Shown here: positions 15,226 to 22,666 of the stretch, piece after piece
How positions within the stretch are numbered: position 1 is the stretch's first letter
Layout of the letters: each line of letters opens with the position of its first letter
From: JBBRHF01 sp038223055
GTDB taxonomy: Bacteria > Actinomycetota > Actinomycetes > JACCUZ01
DNA length: 26,248 nt
Assembly: GCA_038223055.1 (NCBI GenBank)
Contig: JBBRHF010000037.1
Span: 1 to 26,248 of the forward strand
Direction of reading: 5' to 3'
Position numbers and translations under genes: made by a program
The notes under the pieces: generated by a model
Seen by the model: the letters and a program-made list of their open reading frames with translations, nothing else
What the model was told of the DNA's origin: nothing
Databases searched by the model: none

Positions 15226-16187
15226 CCGGGATGCTGTCGCTGCCCCGCATCGCGCTCGCGACGACACCGACGCCACTGCAGCCCGCGCCTCGGCTCTCGG
15301 CCGCCGCCGGCGTCGAGATCTGGCTCAAGCGCGACGATCTGACCGGGCTCGGGCTGGGCGGCAACAAGGTGCGCGCGCTCGAGCTGCTGCTGGGCGACGC
15401 CCTGGCCCTGGGCTGCGACTGCCTGGTCACCGGCGCCGGACCGCAGTCGAACTGGGCCATGCTCGCCGCGCTCGCCGCACGGCGGGTGGGGCTCGACCCG
15501 TTCCTGCTGTTCTACGGCGTCGCCGGGCCGGCGGTCGGCAACCGGATGCTAGCCGAGCTGGCCGGCGCCGAGGTGACCTTCACCGGCGACCCCGACCGCA
15601 CGTCGGTCGACGGCGCGATCGCGACGACCGCGCGCAAGCTGCGCTCGGCCGGGCGACGGCCCTACGTGCTGCCGCGTGGCGGCGCGACGGCCCTCGGCGC
15701 GGTCGGCTACGCCCGGGCCAGCCTGGAGATTGCCGAGCAGCTGTTCGCGCTGTCGCTGACGCCGACCCAGCTGTGGTTGGCGACTGGCTCGTGCGGCACC
15801 CAGGCCGGGCTGGTGCTCGGCGCACGCTGGCTCGACCTGCCCTACGCCGTCGTCGGCGTCAGCGTGAGCCGGCCCGCGGACGAGTGCCAGGCGCGGGTAC
15901 TGGAGCTGGCGTGTGGCGCGGCGGACCTCGTCGGCGCAGCGCACCCGACGCCCGCCGACGTCGACGTACGCGGCGGGCACATCGGCGCCGGCTACGGCGC
16001 GCGGTCTCCGGCCGGGGAGGCGGCTGCCGCCATGGTCGCGTGCACCGAGAGCGTGTTCCTCGACCCGGTCTTCGCGGCCAAGGCGATGGGTGCGCTGCTC
16101 GCGAGCACACCCCTCAACGGACCCGTGGTGTTCCTGGTGTCCGGCGGCGCACCGACGCTGTTCTCGGTGCCCGGGGTCGCTTCGTGA
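15222..16187 (+). CDS. PLP fold-II enzyme of the D-cysteine desulfhydrase/ACC deaminase type, XcbE-like
   Basis: The 321-residue protein belongs to the tryptophan-synthase-beta fold of PLP enzymes, nearest to D-cysteine desulfhydrase and ACC deaminase. Key segments are WLKRDDLTGLGLGGNKVRAL (PLP lysine Lys49), GAGPQSNWAM (substrate-binding Ser76-Asn77) and the phosphate loop LATGSCGTQAGLVLG. In the bacterial CoM pathway a PLP enzyme (XcbE1) performs thiolation of the C2 sulfonate unit; the operon position supports the same job here, with cysteine or sulfide as probable sulfur donor (inference). The GTG start overlaps the previous stop by GTGA, and its own stop overlaps the next GTG in the same way. 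A plain cysteine-degrading role is less likely given this coupling. Confidence 0.85.
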   Translation: MTGMLSLPRIALATTPTPLQPAPRLSAAAGVEIWLKRDDLTGLGLGGNKVRALELLLGDALALGCDCLVTGAGPQSNWAMLAALAARRVGLDPFLLFYGVAGPAVGNRMLAELAGAEVTFTGDPDRTSVDGAIATTARKLRSAGRRPYVLPRGGATALGAVGYARASLEIAEQLFALSLTPTQLWLATGSCGTQAGLVLGARWLDLPYAVVGVSVSRPADECQARVLELACGAADLVGAAHPTPADVDVRGGHIGAGYGARSPAGEAAAAMVACTESVFLDPVFAAKAMGALLASTPLNGPVVFLVSGGAPTLFSVPGVAS

Positions 16188-17646
16188 CGCGGGCGGTGCC
16201 CGAGGGCTACCTCGGCGCCGACGCACGAGTGCGCAGCGGGCCGGCCCCCGAGCTGGTCGCCGCAGGCTACGGGCTGGAGATCGCCGACGCCGGGCTCCTT
16301 CACCGGGGGCTCGGCCTCGCCGACCTCGCGCACCTGGTGGCACTCACCGAGGCCGGTGTCGCACCGCCCGCCGAGGCCGCCGTGCTGGCCAGGACCCTGC
16401 TCGAGTGGCTCGACGTGCCGGCCGAGGACTTTCCCTACGACGTGACGTATGGCGACGCCTACAACAGCCGCGAGCGCGAGCTGGAACGGCGGCACGGCGC
16501 GACGGCCGGCTGGCTGCACACCGGGCGCACCCGTCGTGAGGCGGGGCGCATCGCGTTCCGGCTGGCGCTGCGCGAGCGGCTGCTGGCGTTGCACGGCGCG
16601 ATCGATCGGCTGGCGTGCGGGCTGTTGGTCCAGGCCGAGCACCACGCGGCGACGGTCTGGGCCGACACGACGTACCTGCAGCCCGCGCAACCCTCGACGT
16701 TCGGCCACTACCTCGGCGGGTTCGCCGAGGAGACGGTGCGGCACCTCGCGCGCCTTGAGTCAGCGTACGCCTGGGCCGACGCGTCACCCGGCGGCTCGGG
16801 TGGTGTCGGCGGCACACGGGTGCCGGTGTCGCGGGCCCGGCTGGCCGAGCTGCTCGGCTTCGCCGCGCCGTCGGTCGCCCACATGCCGTCGCGCAGGTTG
16901 CCACGACCGCGAGCCGGCTGGCCGAGGACCTGGAGATCCTCGCAAGCCCGGGCTTCCGCTACGTCACCCTCGACGAGTCACTGTGCCGCGCCTCGGTGCT
17001 GATGCCGCAGAAGCGCAACCCCTACGCGCTGGCGGTGATCCGTTCCGGTGCGGGGACGCTGATCGGTCGGGTGACCGGCCAGCTGGTGACGCAGCGGACG
17101 CCCTCGGCGCGCACCGACAACTGGCTGCATGCCTACGGCGAGGTGGCCTCGTCGCTGGAACTCGGGAAGCGACTGGTCGAGCTGGCGGCGGCGGTGGTGC
17201 AGACGCTGTCGGTGGACTCGGCGGCGATGGCGGCCGCGGCCGGTGCACACTTCACCGGCGCGACCGACCTGGCCGAGGAGCTGGTTCTGACGGCCGGGCT
17301 CGACTACCGGTCGGCCTACCGCGTGGTGGGCCGAGCCGTCGCCGACGCGGTGGACGGCGGCCGCGCCTCGCTGACGTCGGGCGACCTGTCAGTCGCAGCG
17401 CAGGCGGTGCTGGGACGCCGGCTCGAGGTGGACGCCGCAGTCGTCACCGCGGCCCTCGACCCGGCCACCGTCGTGACGACACGTACGGCGGTCGGGGGCG
17501 CGGCTCCGGAGCGAGTCACCGAGCACGCCGCCTCGGTGCGCGCGCAGGTCGAGGAGGCGACTGCCTGGCGCAAGGCCGAGATGTCGCGGATGGCCGCCGC
17601 CGAAGCGGAACTGGTCGAGGCCGCCAAGCGCCTCTTCGGCGCCTGA
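16184..17646 (+). pseudogene. Argininosuccinate-lyase-like superfamily enzyme, XcbD-like, frameshifted
   Basis: The reading begins with GTG at 16184 (overlapping the PLP gene) and continues in one frame through NSRERELERR, TYLQPAQPSTFGHYLGGFAE and GGVGGTRVPVSRARLAELLG to FAAPSVAH near 16885. The homologous sequence then jumps to another frame. It reads AVAQVATTASRLAEDLEILA, the signature SVLMPQKRNPYALAVIRSGA and a normal C-terminus ending at 17646. Together the pieces make about 487 residues of an aspartase/fumarase-superfamily enzyme of the argininosuccinate lyase type. As written, the first frame runs on in nonsense to 17002 and loses the catalytic signature loop. In the Py2 pathway a second superfamily member (XcbD1) acts after phosphate elimination, I believe in the decarboxylation to sulfoacetaldehyde. 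The lesion may be a true mutation or a base-calling or assembly error. Confidence 0.85.
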
Positions 17647-17817
17647 CCCGCCCGGTGGGACCTCGTCACCGAGCCGTGCTCGAGTCACCCGGGGCCTTCG
17701 CGGCTGCAGCGAGATGTTCATGCCGGCGCTCGAGCTGACCACGACCGGCCACGCGTCCGGCAGCGACGGGCGAGATCGCTTTGGTGCTCCTGGAGCCCTC
17801 AGGATGAGCCAAGCGCC
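17647..17817. other. Convergent intergenic region between the CoM operon and 2-KPCC
   Basis: This 171-base spacer separates two genes that converge. It contains only weak inverted repeats: CGAGC-CGT-GCTCG at 17670-17682 and TCCTG-N7-CAGGA at 17788-17804. Neither forms a long stem followed by T residues, so I do not call a firm terminator, although one of them may work as such. No coding sequence is seen. Confidence 0.4.
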
Positions 17818-19398
17818 CTACAAGTCGCGCAGCTCCGTGTTCCCGGCCCTGAGCCGCGACAGCTGGATGAAGTGGTCGGGGTTGAGGAACAGCTCGTTCA
17901 TCTCCGCCATCTCGTCGATGGTCAGCCCGGCTGGCCGGCGCAGCAGGAAGTCGAGGTACTGGAAGGCGTCCTTCGCGCCGAAGCCGACGTGGTGGAAGCC
18001 GAGCACCCGGCGGCTGGCCGAGTCGATGACGCACTTCTGGAAGCCGGTCAGCTCGGGCCGGGTGAAGGCGTAGAGCATGGTGCCCTCAGCGCACGGCAAC
18101 GGGATCTCGTCGAACCCGATACCCGCAGGAGGCATTTGGATCACGGTCACTTCGTTGTACTGCTGGCGCGCCTCGACCTCGGTCAGGCCAACCCAGGTAA
18201 CCTCATAGGTTGAGTGGAAGAAGTCGGGGTACTCCGAGAAGTCGAACTCGTACTCCTCGCCCATGATGTTGCGTGCCGCGGTCATGCCGCACTTGCGGGC
18301 CTTGAACATCTCCATAGGTGGGCCGATCAGGTCGCCGATCGCGTAGACATCGGGCACCGACGTGCGCATCCGCTTGTCGACCACGATCGACCCGCGGTCG
18401 TCGACCGCGATGCCGAGCGAGTCGACGTAGTGCTGCGACTGGGCGCGCTCTCCCGTGCCGATGAAGACGAAGTCGGTCTCGAGAGTGGTGGTCGTGCCGT
18501 CGGCGAGGCGTACGACGACGCCGGTGACGCGTCCGTTGCCGACGACTTCGACCGGCTGGGCGCCCTCGAGGATCGTCATGCCTCGCTTGCGCATCCCGTC
18601 GACGACGTAGGTGCGCAGGTCATCGTCGATGTGGTGCAGGCTCTTGGTCTTCAGCAGCGGGCTGCGGGTGACCAACGTCGTCTGACAGCCGGCCGCCTGG
18701 AAGAACGAGCCGTACTCCACGGCGACCTTCGAGCCGCCGATGATGACGCAGCGGTTGGGCTCGTAGTCCATGTCCTCGACCAGGCTCGCGAAGTCGAAGA
18801 CGCCCGGCTTGTCGAGACCGGGGATGTCGGGCAGCACGGTGCGCGCGCCGGTGCCGAGCACCAGGCTGCGCGCGTGGAACCGCTCACCGGCGACCTCGAC
18901 CGTGTGGTTGTCGATGACGGTCGCGCTGGCGTTGAGGACGTACTCCATCCCCAGCTGCTCCTTGCTCTGCCAGTTCATAAACGAGTGCGCGGAGTTCCGC
19001 CCCGACCGGAACAGCTCGACCATGTCGAGCACCGAGGCGCGCTTCTCGTCGAACTCAGGGAACCACAGGGTCCCGCTCATCCAACGCGCCAAGTCGAGCT
19101 CGCGGGCCGCCTCGGAGAACAGGTGGTGCGGCACGCAGGCCTGGTGCGGGCACGAGCCGCCGAGGAATGCCCACCGGTCGATGGTGAGCTGCCGCCCGCC
19201 GCGCGCCTTGAGGTAGGCCGACCCGAACCGCCCGCCGGCGCCGCCGCCGACGAAGATCGCGTCGTACTCACGACTGTTGGTGCGGTCCAGGTTGTAGATC
19301 GGGCCACTCACCTCGCCGGTCTCCGCGCGGTCGATCATCGACCGCCACTCGGCCATGCTCAGGTGCTTGTCGCGGACGTCGGTGCCTGAAGCGCTCAT
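17818..19398 (-). CDS. xecC: NADPH:2-ketopropyl-CoM oxidoreductase/carboxylase (2-KPCC)
   Basis: The 526-residue flavoenzyme cleaves 2-ketopropyl-CoM reductively and carboxylates the enolate to acetoacetate, releasing CoM. It belongs to the disulfide oxidoreductase family: FAD motif IFVGGGAGGRFGSAY, redox cysteines Cys83 and Cys88 in GGSCPHQACVPHH, NADPH site CVIIGGSKVAVEYGSFF and YAIGDLIGPP. The decisive feature is near the C-terminus. The usual His-Glu acid/base pair is replaced by Phe504 and His509 in ELFLNPDHFIQLSRL, matching Phe501/His506 of the Xanthobacter enzyme (523 residues). This substitution is the hallmark of 2-KPCC, as it prevents protonation in place of carboxylation. The ATG at 19398 gives the expected length. 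It is transcribed divergently from an acylating aldehyde dehydrogenase and stands outside the minus-strand operon that carries the other catabolic genes. Confidence 0.96.
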   Translation of the reverse strand: MSASGTDVRDKHLSMAEWRSMIDRAETGEVSGPIYNLDRTNSREYDAIFVGGGAGGRFGSAYLKARGGRQLTIDRWAFLGGSCPHQACVPHHLFSEAARELDLARWMSGTLWFPEFDEKRASVLDMVELFRSGRNSAHSFMNWQSKEQLGMEYVLNASATVIDNHTVEVAGERFHARSLVLGTGARTVLPDIPGLDKPGVFDFASLVEDMDYEPNRCVIIGGSKVAVEYGSFFQAAGCQTTLVTRSPLLKTKSLHHIDDDLRTYVVDGMRKRGMTILEGAQPVEVVGNGRVTGVVVRLADGTTTTLETDFVFIGTGERAQSQHYVDSLGIAVDDRGSIVVDKRMRTSVPDVYAIGDLIGPPMEMFKARKCGMTAARNIMGEEYEFDFSEYPDFFHSTYEVTWVGLTEVEARQQYNEVTVIQMPPAGIGFDEIPLPCAEGTMLYAFTRPELTGFQKCVIDSASRRVLGFHHVGFGAKDAFQYLDFLLRRPAGLTIDEMAEMNELFLNPDHFIQLSRLRAGNTELRDL

Positions 19399-19508
19399 GA
19401 CCCCGAGGATGCGAGGCCCGGACAGATAGGGCGAGGTCCCGGCCGGGCAAGGTCCGGCCCGATGTTCGTCCCCGGGTGTCCAACCGTTTCGCGGCCGGCA
19501 CGAGCATG

Positions 19509-19540
19509 GTGTCCTGCGTGAGGAATACAGCGCAGGACAC
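19509..19540. promoter_or_regulatory. Perfect inverted repeat GTGTCCTGCG-N12-CGCAGGACAC, putative operator (site A)
   Basis: Two perfect 10-base arms (19509-19518 and 19531-19540) flank a 12-base spacer in the divergent region between 2-KPCC and the aldehyde dehydrogenase. Its core TCCTG..CAGGA spans 26 bases (19512-19537), identical in spacing to site B at 12085-12110. Depending on the true start, it lies in the leader of the aldehyde dehydrogenase gene or overlaps its start codon. It could alternatively form an RNA hairpin, but recurrence at a second promoter favours a protein-binding site. Confidence 0.6.
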
Positions 19541-20948
19541 CGCAGCGACCACCGCGACACCCGACACCGGCATTGTCGAGACGATGCGCCGGGCGCGCGT
19601 CGCGCAGGCGGCCTTCGCCGACTGGACGCAGGAGCAGGTCGACGAGCTGGTCACCGCAGTGGCCTGGTCGGTCGCACGCAAGGACCGCGCCGAATCGCTG
19701 GCTCAGCTGGCGGTCGCCGAGGGCTCGTTTGGCAACTACGCCGACAAGGTGGTGAAGATCAACAAACGGGTGCTCGGGGTGCTCGCCGACATGCGCCACG
19801 TGCGCACCGTCGGTGTCGTCGAGGAGGACCCGGCCCGCGGGCTGGTGAAGATCGCGAAGCCGGTCGGCGTCGTCGCCGCTCTGATCCCGACCACCGGTCC
19901 CGACGCCACCCCGCCGGTGAAGGCAATGTTCGCCCTCAAGGGACGCAACGCGATCGTGGTGGCGCCGCACCCGCGCACCGCGCGGACGACCGCGGCCGTG
20001 GTCGAGCACATGCGCGAGGCGTGCGAGCAGGTAGGTGCCCCCGCCGACCTGATCCAGGTCGTGCCTGCGCCGTCGATGGCTGCCACCCAGGAGCTGATGC
20101 GGGCGGCCGACCTTATCGTCGCCACCGGAGGGGCCGGCATGGTGAAGGCCGCGTACAGCTCGGGTACGCCGGCGTACGGCGTCGGCGTCGGCAACGCGGT
20201 ACACGTCGTCGACGAGACCGCCGACCTGGCCGACGCCGCGTCGGCGATCGTCACCGCGAAGACCTTCGACTACGCCACCAGCTGTCTCGCCGACAACGCG
20301 GTCATCGCCGAGGCGAGCGTGTACGACGACTTGAAGTCCCGGCTCGCCGCCCTCGGAGGCCACGTGTGCACCGACGCTGAGAAGCAGTCGCTGCAGCAGC
20401 TGATGTGGCCCGACGGTGGCGAGATCCCGGCGCTGTCGGTCATCGCCAAGCCGGCGACCACGATCGCCGAGCTGGCCGGCTTCCCGGTGGGCGCCGATTG
20501 CCGGTTCCTCGTCGTCGAGGAGGACGGCACCGGGCGCGACCACCCGTTCTCGGGCGAGAAGCTGTCGGTCGTCGTCGCGCTCTACCGCTACCACGGCGGC
20601 ATCGCCAACGCCGTGTCCCTGGTCAACGCCATCACCGGTTACCAGGGTGAGGGTCACACCTGCGGCATCCACACCAGTGACGACGGCCACGTCGACGCCC
20701 TGGCCAACGGCACCCGCACCGCCCGCGTGCTGGTCAACCAGAACCTTAACGAGGGAGCCGGAAGTGCGCGCAACGGGCTGCCCTTCACCCTCAGCCTCAG
20801 CTGCGGCACCTGGGGCGGCAACATCACGACCGAGAACGTCAACGCCCGGCACTTCGTCAACCTGACCTGGGTGTCACGCATCGTGCCCGGTCGCACCATC
20901 GACGAGGACGCGCTGTTCGCCGCGCACTGGGAGCGCTACGGCCGCTGA
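19518..20948 (+). CDS. CoA-acylating aldehyde dehydrogenase (sulfoacetaldehyde dehydrogenase-like)
   Basis: The protein (476 residues from the GTG at 19518) belongs to the acylating branch of aldehyde dehydrogenases, as in EutE, the AdhE N-domain and SauS. Features are PVGVVAALIPTTGPDATPPV, VATGGAGMVKAAYSSGTPAYG, GVGNAVHVVDETAD and the catalytic cysteine Cys256 in DYATSCLADNAVIAE. Such enzymes convert an aldehyde + CoA + NAD(P)+ to an acyl-CoA. Candidate substrates here are sulfoacetaldehyde (an intermediate of bacterial CoM synthesis) and 2-oxoethyl-CoM from an ethene route; the sequence does not decide. The start is uncertain: GTG 19476, ATG 19506, GTG 19518 and ATG 19584 are in frame and none has a good ribosome-binding site. 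ATG 19584 would place site A about 60 bases upstream, as site B is to comA; GTG 19518 keeps a more typical N-terminal helix. Its 3' end overlaps the convergent regulator gene by 13 bases. Confidence 0.85.
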   Translation: MRNTAQDTAATTATPDTGIVETMRRARVAQAAFADWTQEQVDELVTAVAWSVARKDRAESLAQLAVAEGSFGNYADKVVKINKRVLGVLADMRHVRTVGVVEEDPARGLVKIAKPVGVVAALIPTTGPDATPPVKAMFALKGRNAIVVAPHPRTARTTAAVVEHMREACEQVGAPADLIQVVPAPSMAATQELMRAADLIVATGGAGMVKAAYSSGTPAYGVGVGNAVHVVDETADLADAASAIVTAKTFDYATSCLADNAVIAEASVYDDLKSRLAALGGHVCTDAEKQSLQQLMWPDGGEIPALSVIAKPATTIAELAGFPVGADCRFLVVEEDGTGRDHPFSGEKLSVVVALYRYHGGIANAVSLVNAITGYQGEGHTCGIHTSDDGHVDALANGTRTARVLVNQNLNEGAGSARNGLPFTLSLSCGTWGGNITTENVNARHFVNLTWVSRIVPGRTIDEDALFAAHWERYGR

Positions 20949-22666
20949 GCAGGGCGCGGATCAGCGGGGCGCGCTGCGCGGCGGATGGCGGTCAGGGTCG
21001 CCCAGGCGCGGGTGGCCAGTTGCAGGTTGAAGCGCGCGTCGGGCGCGGTCAGATCGTGACCGGAGATCTCGCGGATCCGCTGCAAGCGGTACTTCAGCGT
21101 GCTGCGGTGCACCGCGAGCCCAGCAGCCGTGGCCTCGTAGCTGCCGCCGCACTCGAGGTAGGACGTCAGGGTCGCGACCAGGTCGGAGTGCTTGCGCTCG
21201 TCGTAGTCGAGCAGCGAGCCGAGCCAGGTGCGCACGAAGCGCTCCAGCCCCGTGACGTCGTCCATCGCCGAGAGGATGCCGTAGACGCCGAGCCCGTCGA
21301 ACGACGTAACCTGGTCGGCGCCACCCGAGGTCTCTTGCAGCCGCAACGCGAACCTGGCCTCCTGGAACGACCGCGGGAAGTCCTGCGGCTGCTCGCAGCG
21401 GCCACCGACACCAACCCGGCAGCGCCCGCCGCCGAGACCGTTGAGCACGGCGACGCGGAACGCGTCCCAGGACCGGTCGTTGCCGGAGAGCACCACGACT
21501 GACCCACCGCGCGCCACCATCAGCGAGCCCACACCGGTGTCACGCGCGGCGCGGCGTACGGCGTGGAAGAACGCCTCGTCGTCGCGGGTGCGGGCGCGTC
21601 CCTCGACCACCAGCACCCGGTGCGGCCGCTCGAGGTCGTAGCCCAGCGCCTGCGCCCGGGCCAGCGCGCTCTCAGAGTCGGTGCCGGCGAGCAGCTCGTC
21701 GACCAGCTCGCGGCGCACCCGCAACTCGGTGTCGGCGAGGCTGCGCAGCCGGGCCAGCTCCATCGCGAGCACCGTCGCACCGTGCTCCAGCGCGACCAGC
21801 TCCTGCTCGCCCGCGGCCGCGGCCGGGTCGACGAGCACGAGCACGCCGAGCACGTCGTCGCGCGGCCGCGCCACTGCGAGCAGCCGGCCACCCTCGCGCA
21901 CCGGGCGACCCTCACGGATCACCCGGCGCAACATCTGCTCGCGCCGGGCCAGTGGGTCCTTGGGATAGGGGGCTGGGCAGTTGGGTCCTGCCCAGGCGCG
22001 CAGGTTGCCGTAGCGGTCCTCGACGGCCACCGGGTAACCGGTCAACTCGTGCACTGCACGGGCGATGCCCTCTTGGCCTTCACCGGCGACGGCGACCCGG
22101 GTCAGCCGGTCATGGATCGCGGTGCTGCGCTCAAGGATGCGAACGGTGGCCGCGAGCTCCTTGGCGGTGGCCCGCTCGCTGGCGTGCAGCCGTGCGTTGG
22201 CGAGGGCGACGCCGGCCTGCTGGGCCAGGCCGCGCATCAAGAACTGCTCGGCCGACGACGGGGCGGCCGCGCCGCCGACGACGAGGTAGCCGAGGGTTCC
22301 TTGCAGTCCGCGCATCGGGAACGCCCAGCTCCAGCCACGGTGCGGCACCTCGACGGCGCCGCCGCCGGTGCCAATGGTCTGCAGCTGCGCCGCGATGTGC
22401 GTCAGGGCGGCGCTGCCCGCCGTGGTGCGGTCCACCTCTTGCAGCGACACCCAGCCGGAGCCGAGCAGGAAGACGCCTTCGAGTCCGCAGCAGCCGAGCG
22501 AGGGAACAGAGGTGGAGGCGAGGTGCAGGATCTGCTGCTCGTCGCGGCTCTCGGTCATCAGCATCGTGAGCACCTGGAGTCCCTGCAGGCTGGAGAGCTG
22601 CTCGCGCAGCTCCTCCTCCGGGACCCGCGCGCGTGGCACCCGAACCCCCAGCTCGCTCACGCTCAC
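20936..22666 (-). CDS. PucR/CdaR-type transcriptional regulator with GAF-like sensor region
   Basis: The 576-residue protein starts at a GTG that overlaps the MEDS gene stop by GTGA. The N-terminal half looks like a GAF-type sensor: a helix LQVLTMLMTESRDEQQILHL, then GCCGLEGVFLLGSGWVSLQE, and QQAGVALANARLHASERATA. A middle segment resembles the CdaR GGDEF-like domain (HRVLVVEGRARTRDDEAFFH). The C-terminus is the PucR helix-turn-helix (SYLECGGSYEATAAGLAVHR, then STLKYRLQRIREISG). Regulators of this type often activate catabolic operons in actinobacteria. It is the best candidate in the window to control the CoM island, perhaps through the TCCTG-N16-CAGGA sites (inference). The effector is unknown. 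The open frame continuing up to 23134 is a shadow of the upstream gene. Confidence 0.88.
   Translation of the reverse strand: MSVSELGVRVPRARVPEEELREQLSSLQGLQVLTMLMTESRDEQQILHLASTSVPSLGCCGLEGVFLLGSGWVSLQEVDRTTAGSAALTHIAAQLQTIGTGGGAVEVPHRGWSWAFPMRGLQGTLGYLVVGGAAAPSSAEQFLMRGLAQQAGVALANARLHASERATAKELAATVRILERSTAIHDRLTRVAVAGEGQEGIARAVHELTGYPVAVEDRYGNLRAWAGPNCPAPYPKDPLARREQMLRRVIREGRPVREGGRLLAVARPRDDVLGVLVLVDPAAAAGEQELVALEHGATVLAMELARLRSLADTELRVRRELVDELLAGTDSESALARAQALGYDLERPHRVLVVEGRARTRDDEAFFHAVRRAARDTGVGSLMVARGGSVVVLSGNDRSWDAFRVAVLNGLGGGRCRVGVGGRCEQPQDFPRSFQEARFALRLQETSGGADQVTSFDGLGVYGILSAMDDVTGLERFVRTWLGSLLDYDERKHSDLVATLTSYLECGGSYEATAAGLAVHRSTLKYRLQRIREISGHDLTAPDARFNLQLATRAWATLTAIRRAARPADPRPAQRP

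Noticed and set aside
17788..17804. TCCTG-N7-CAGGA as a third copy of the putative operator
   Set aside because: The spacing is 17 rather than 26 bases and it lies between converging genes, where no promoter is expected; it is more likely chance or part of a terminator.
18214..19389. Long plus-strand open frame (391 codons) opposite 2-KPCC
   Set aside because: The minus strand encodes a full-length 2-KPCC with all catalytic residues, so this is a shadow frame.
19395..20852. Long minus-strand open frame (485 codons) opposite the aldehyde dehydrogenase
   Set aside because: No recognisable motifs; the plus strand has the catalytic cysteine and cofactor motifs in order.
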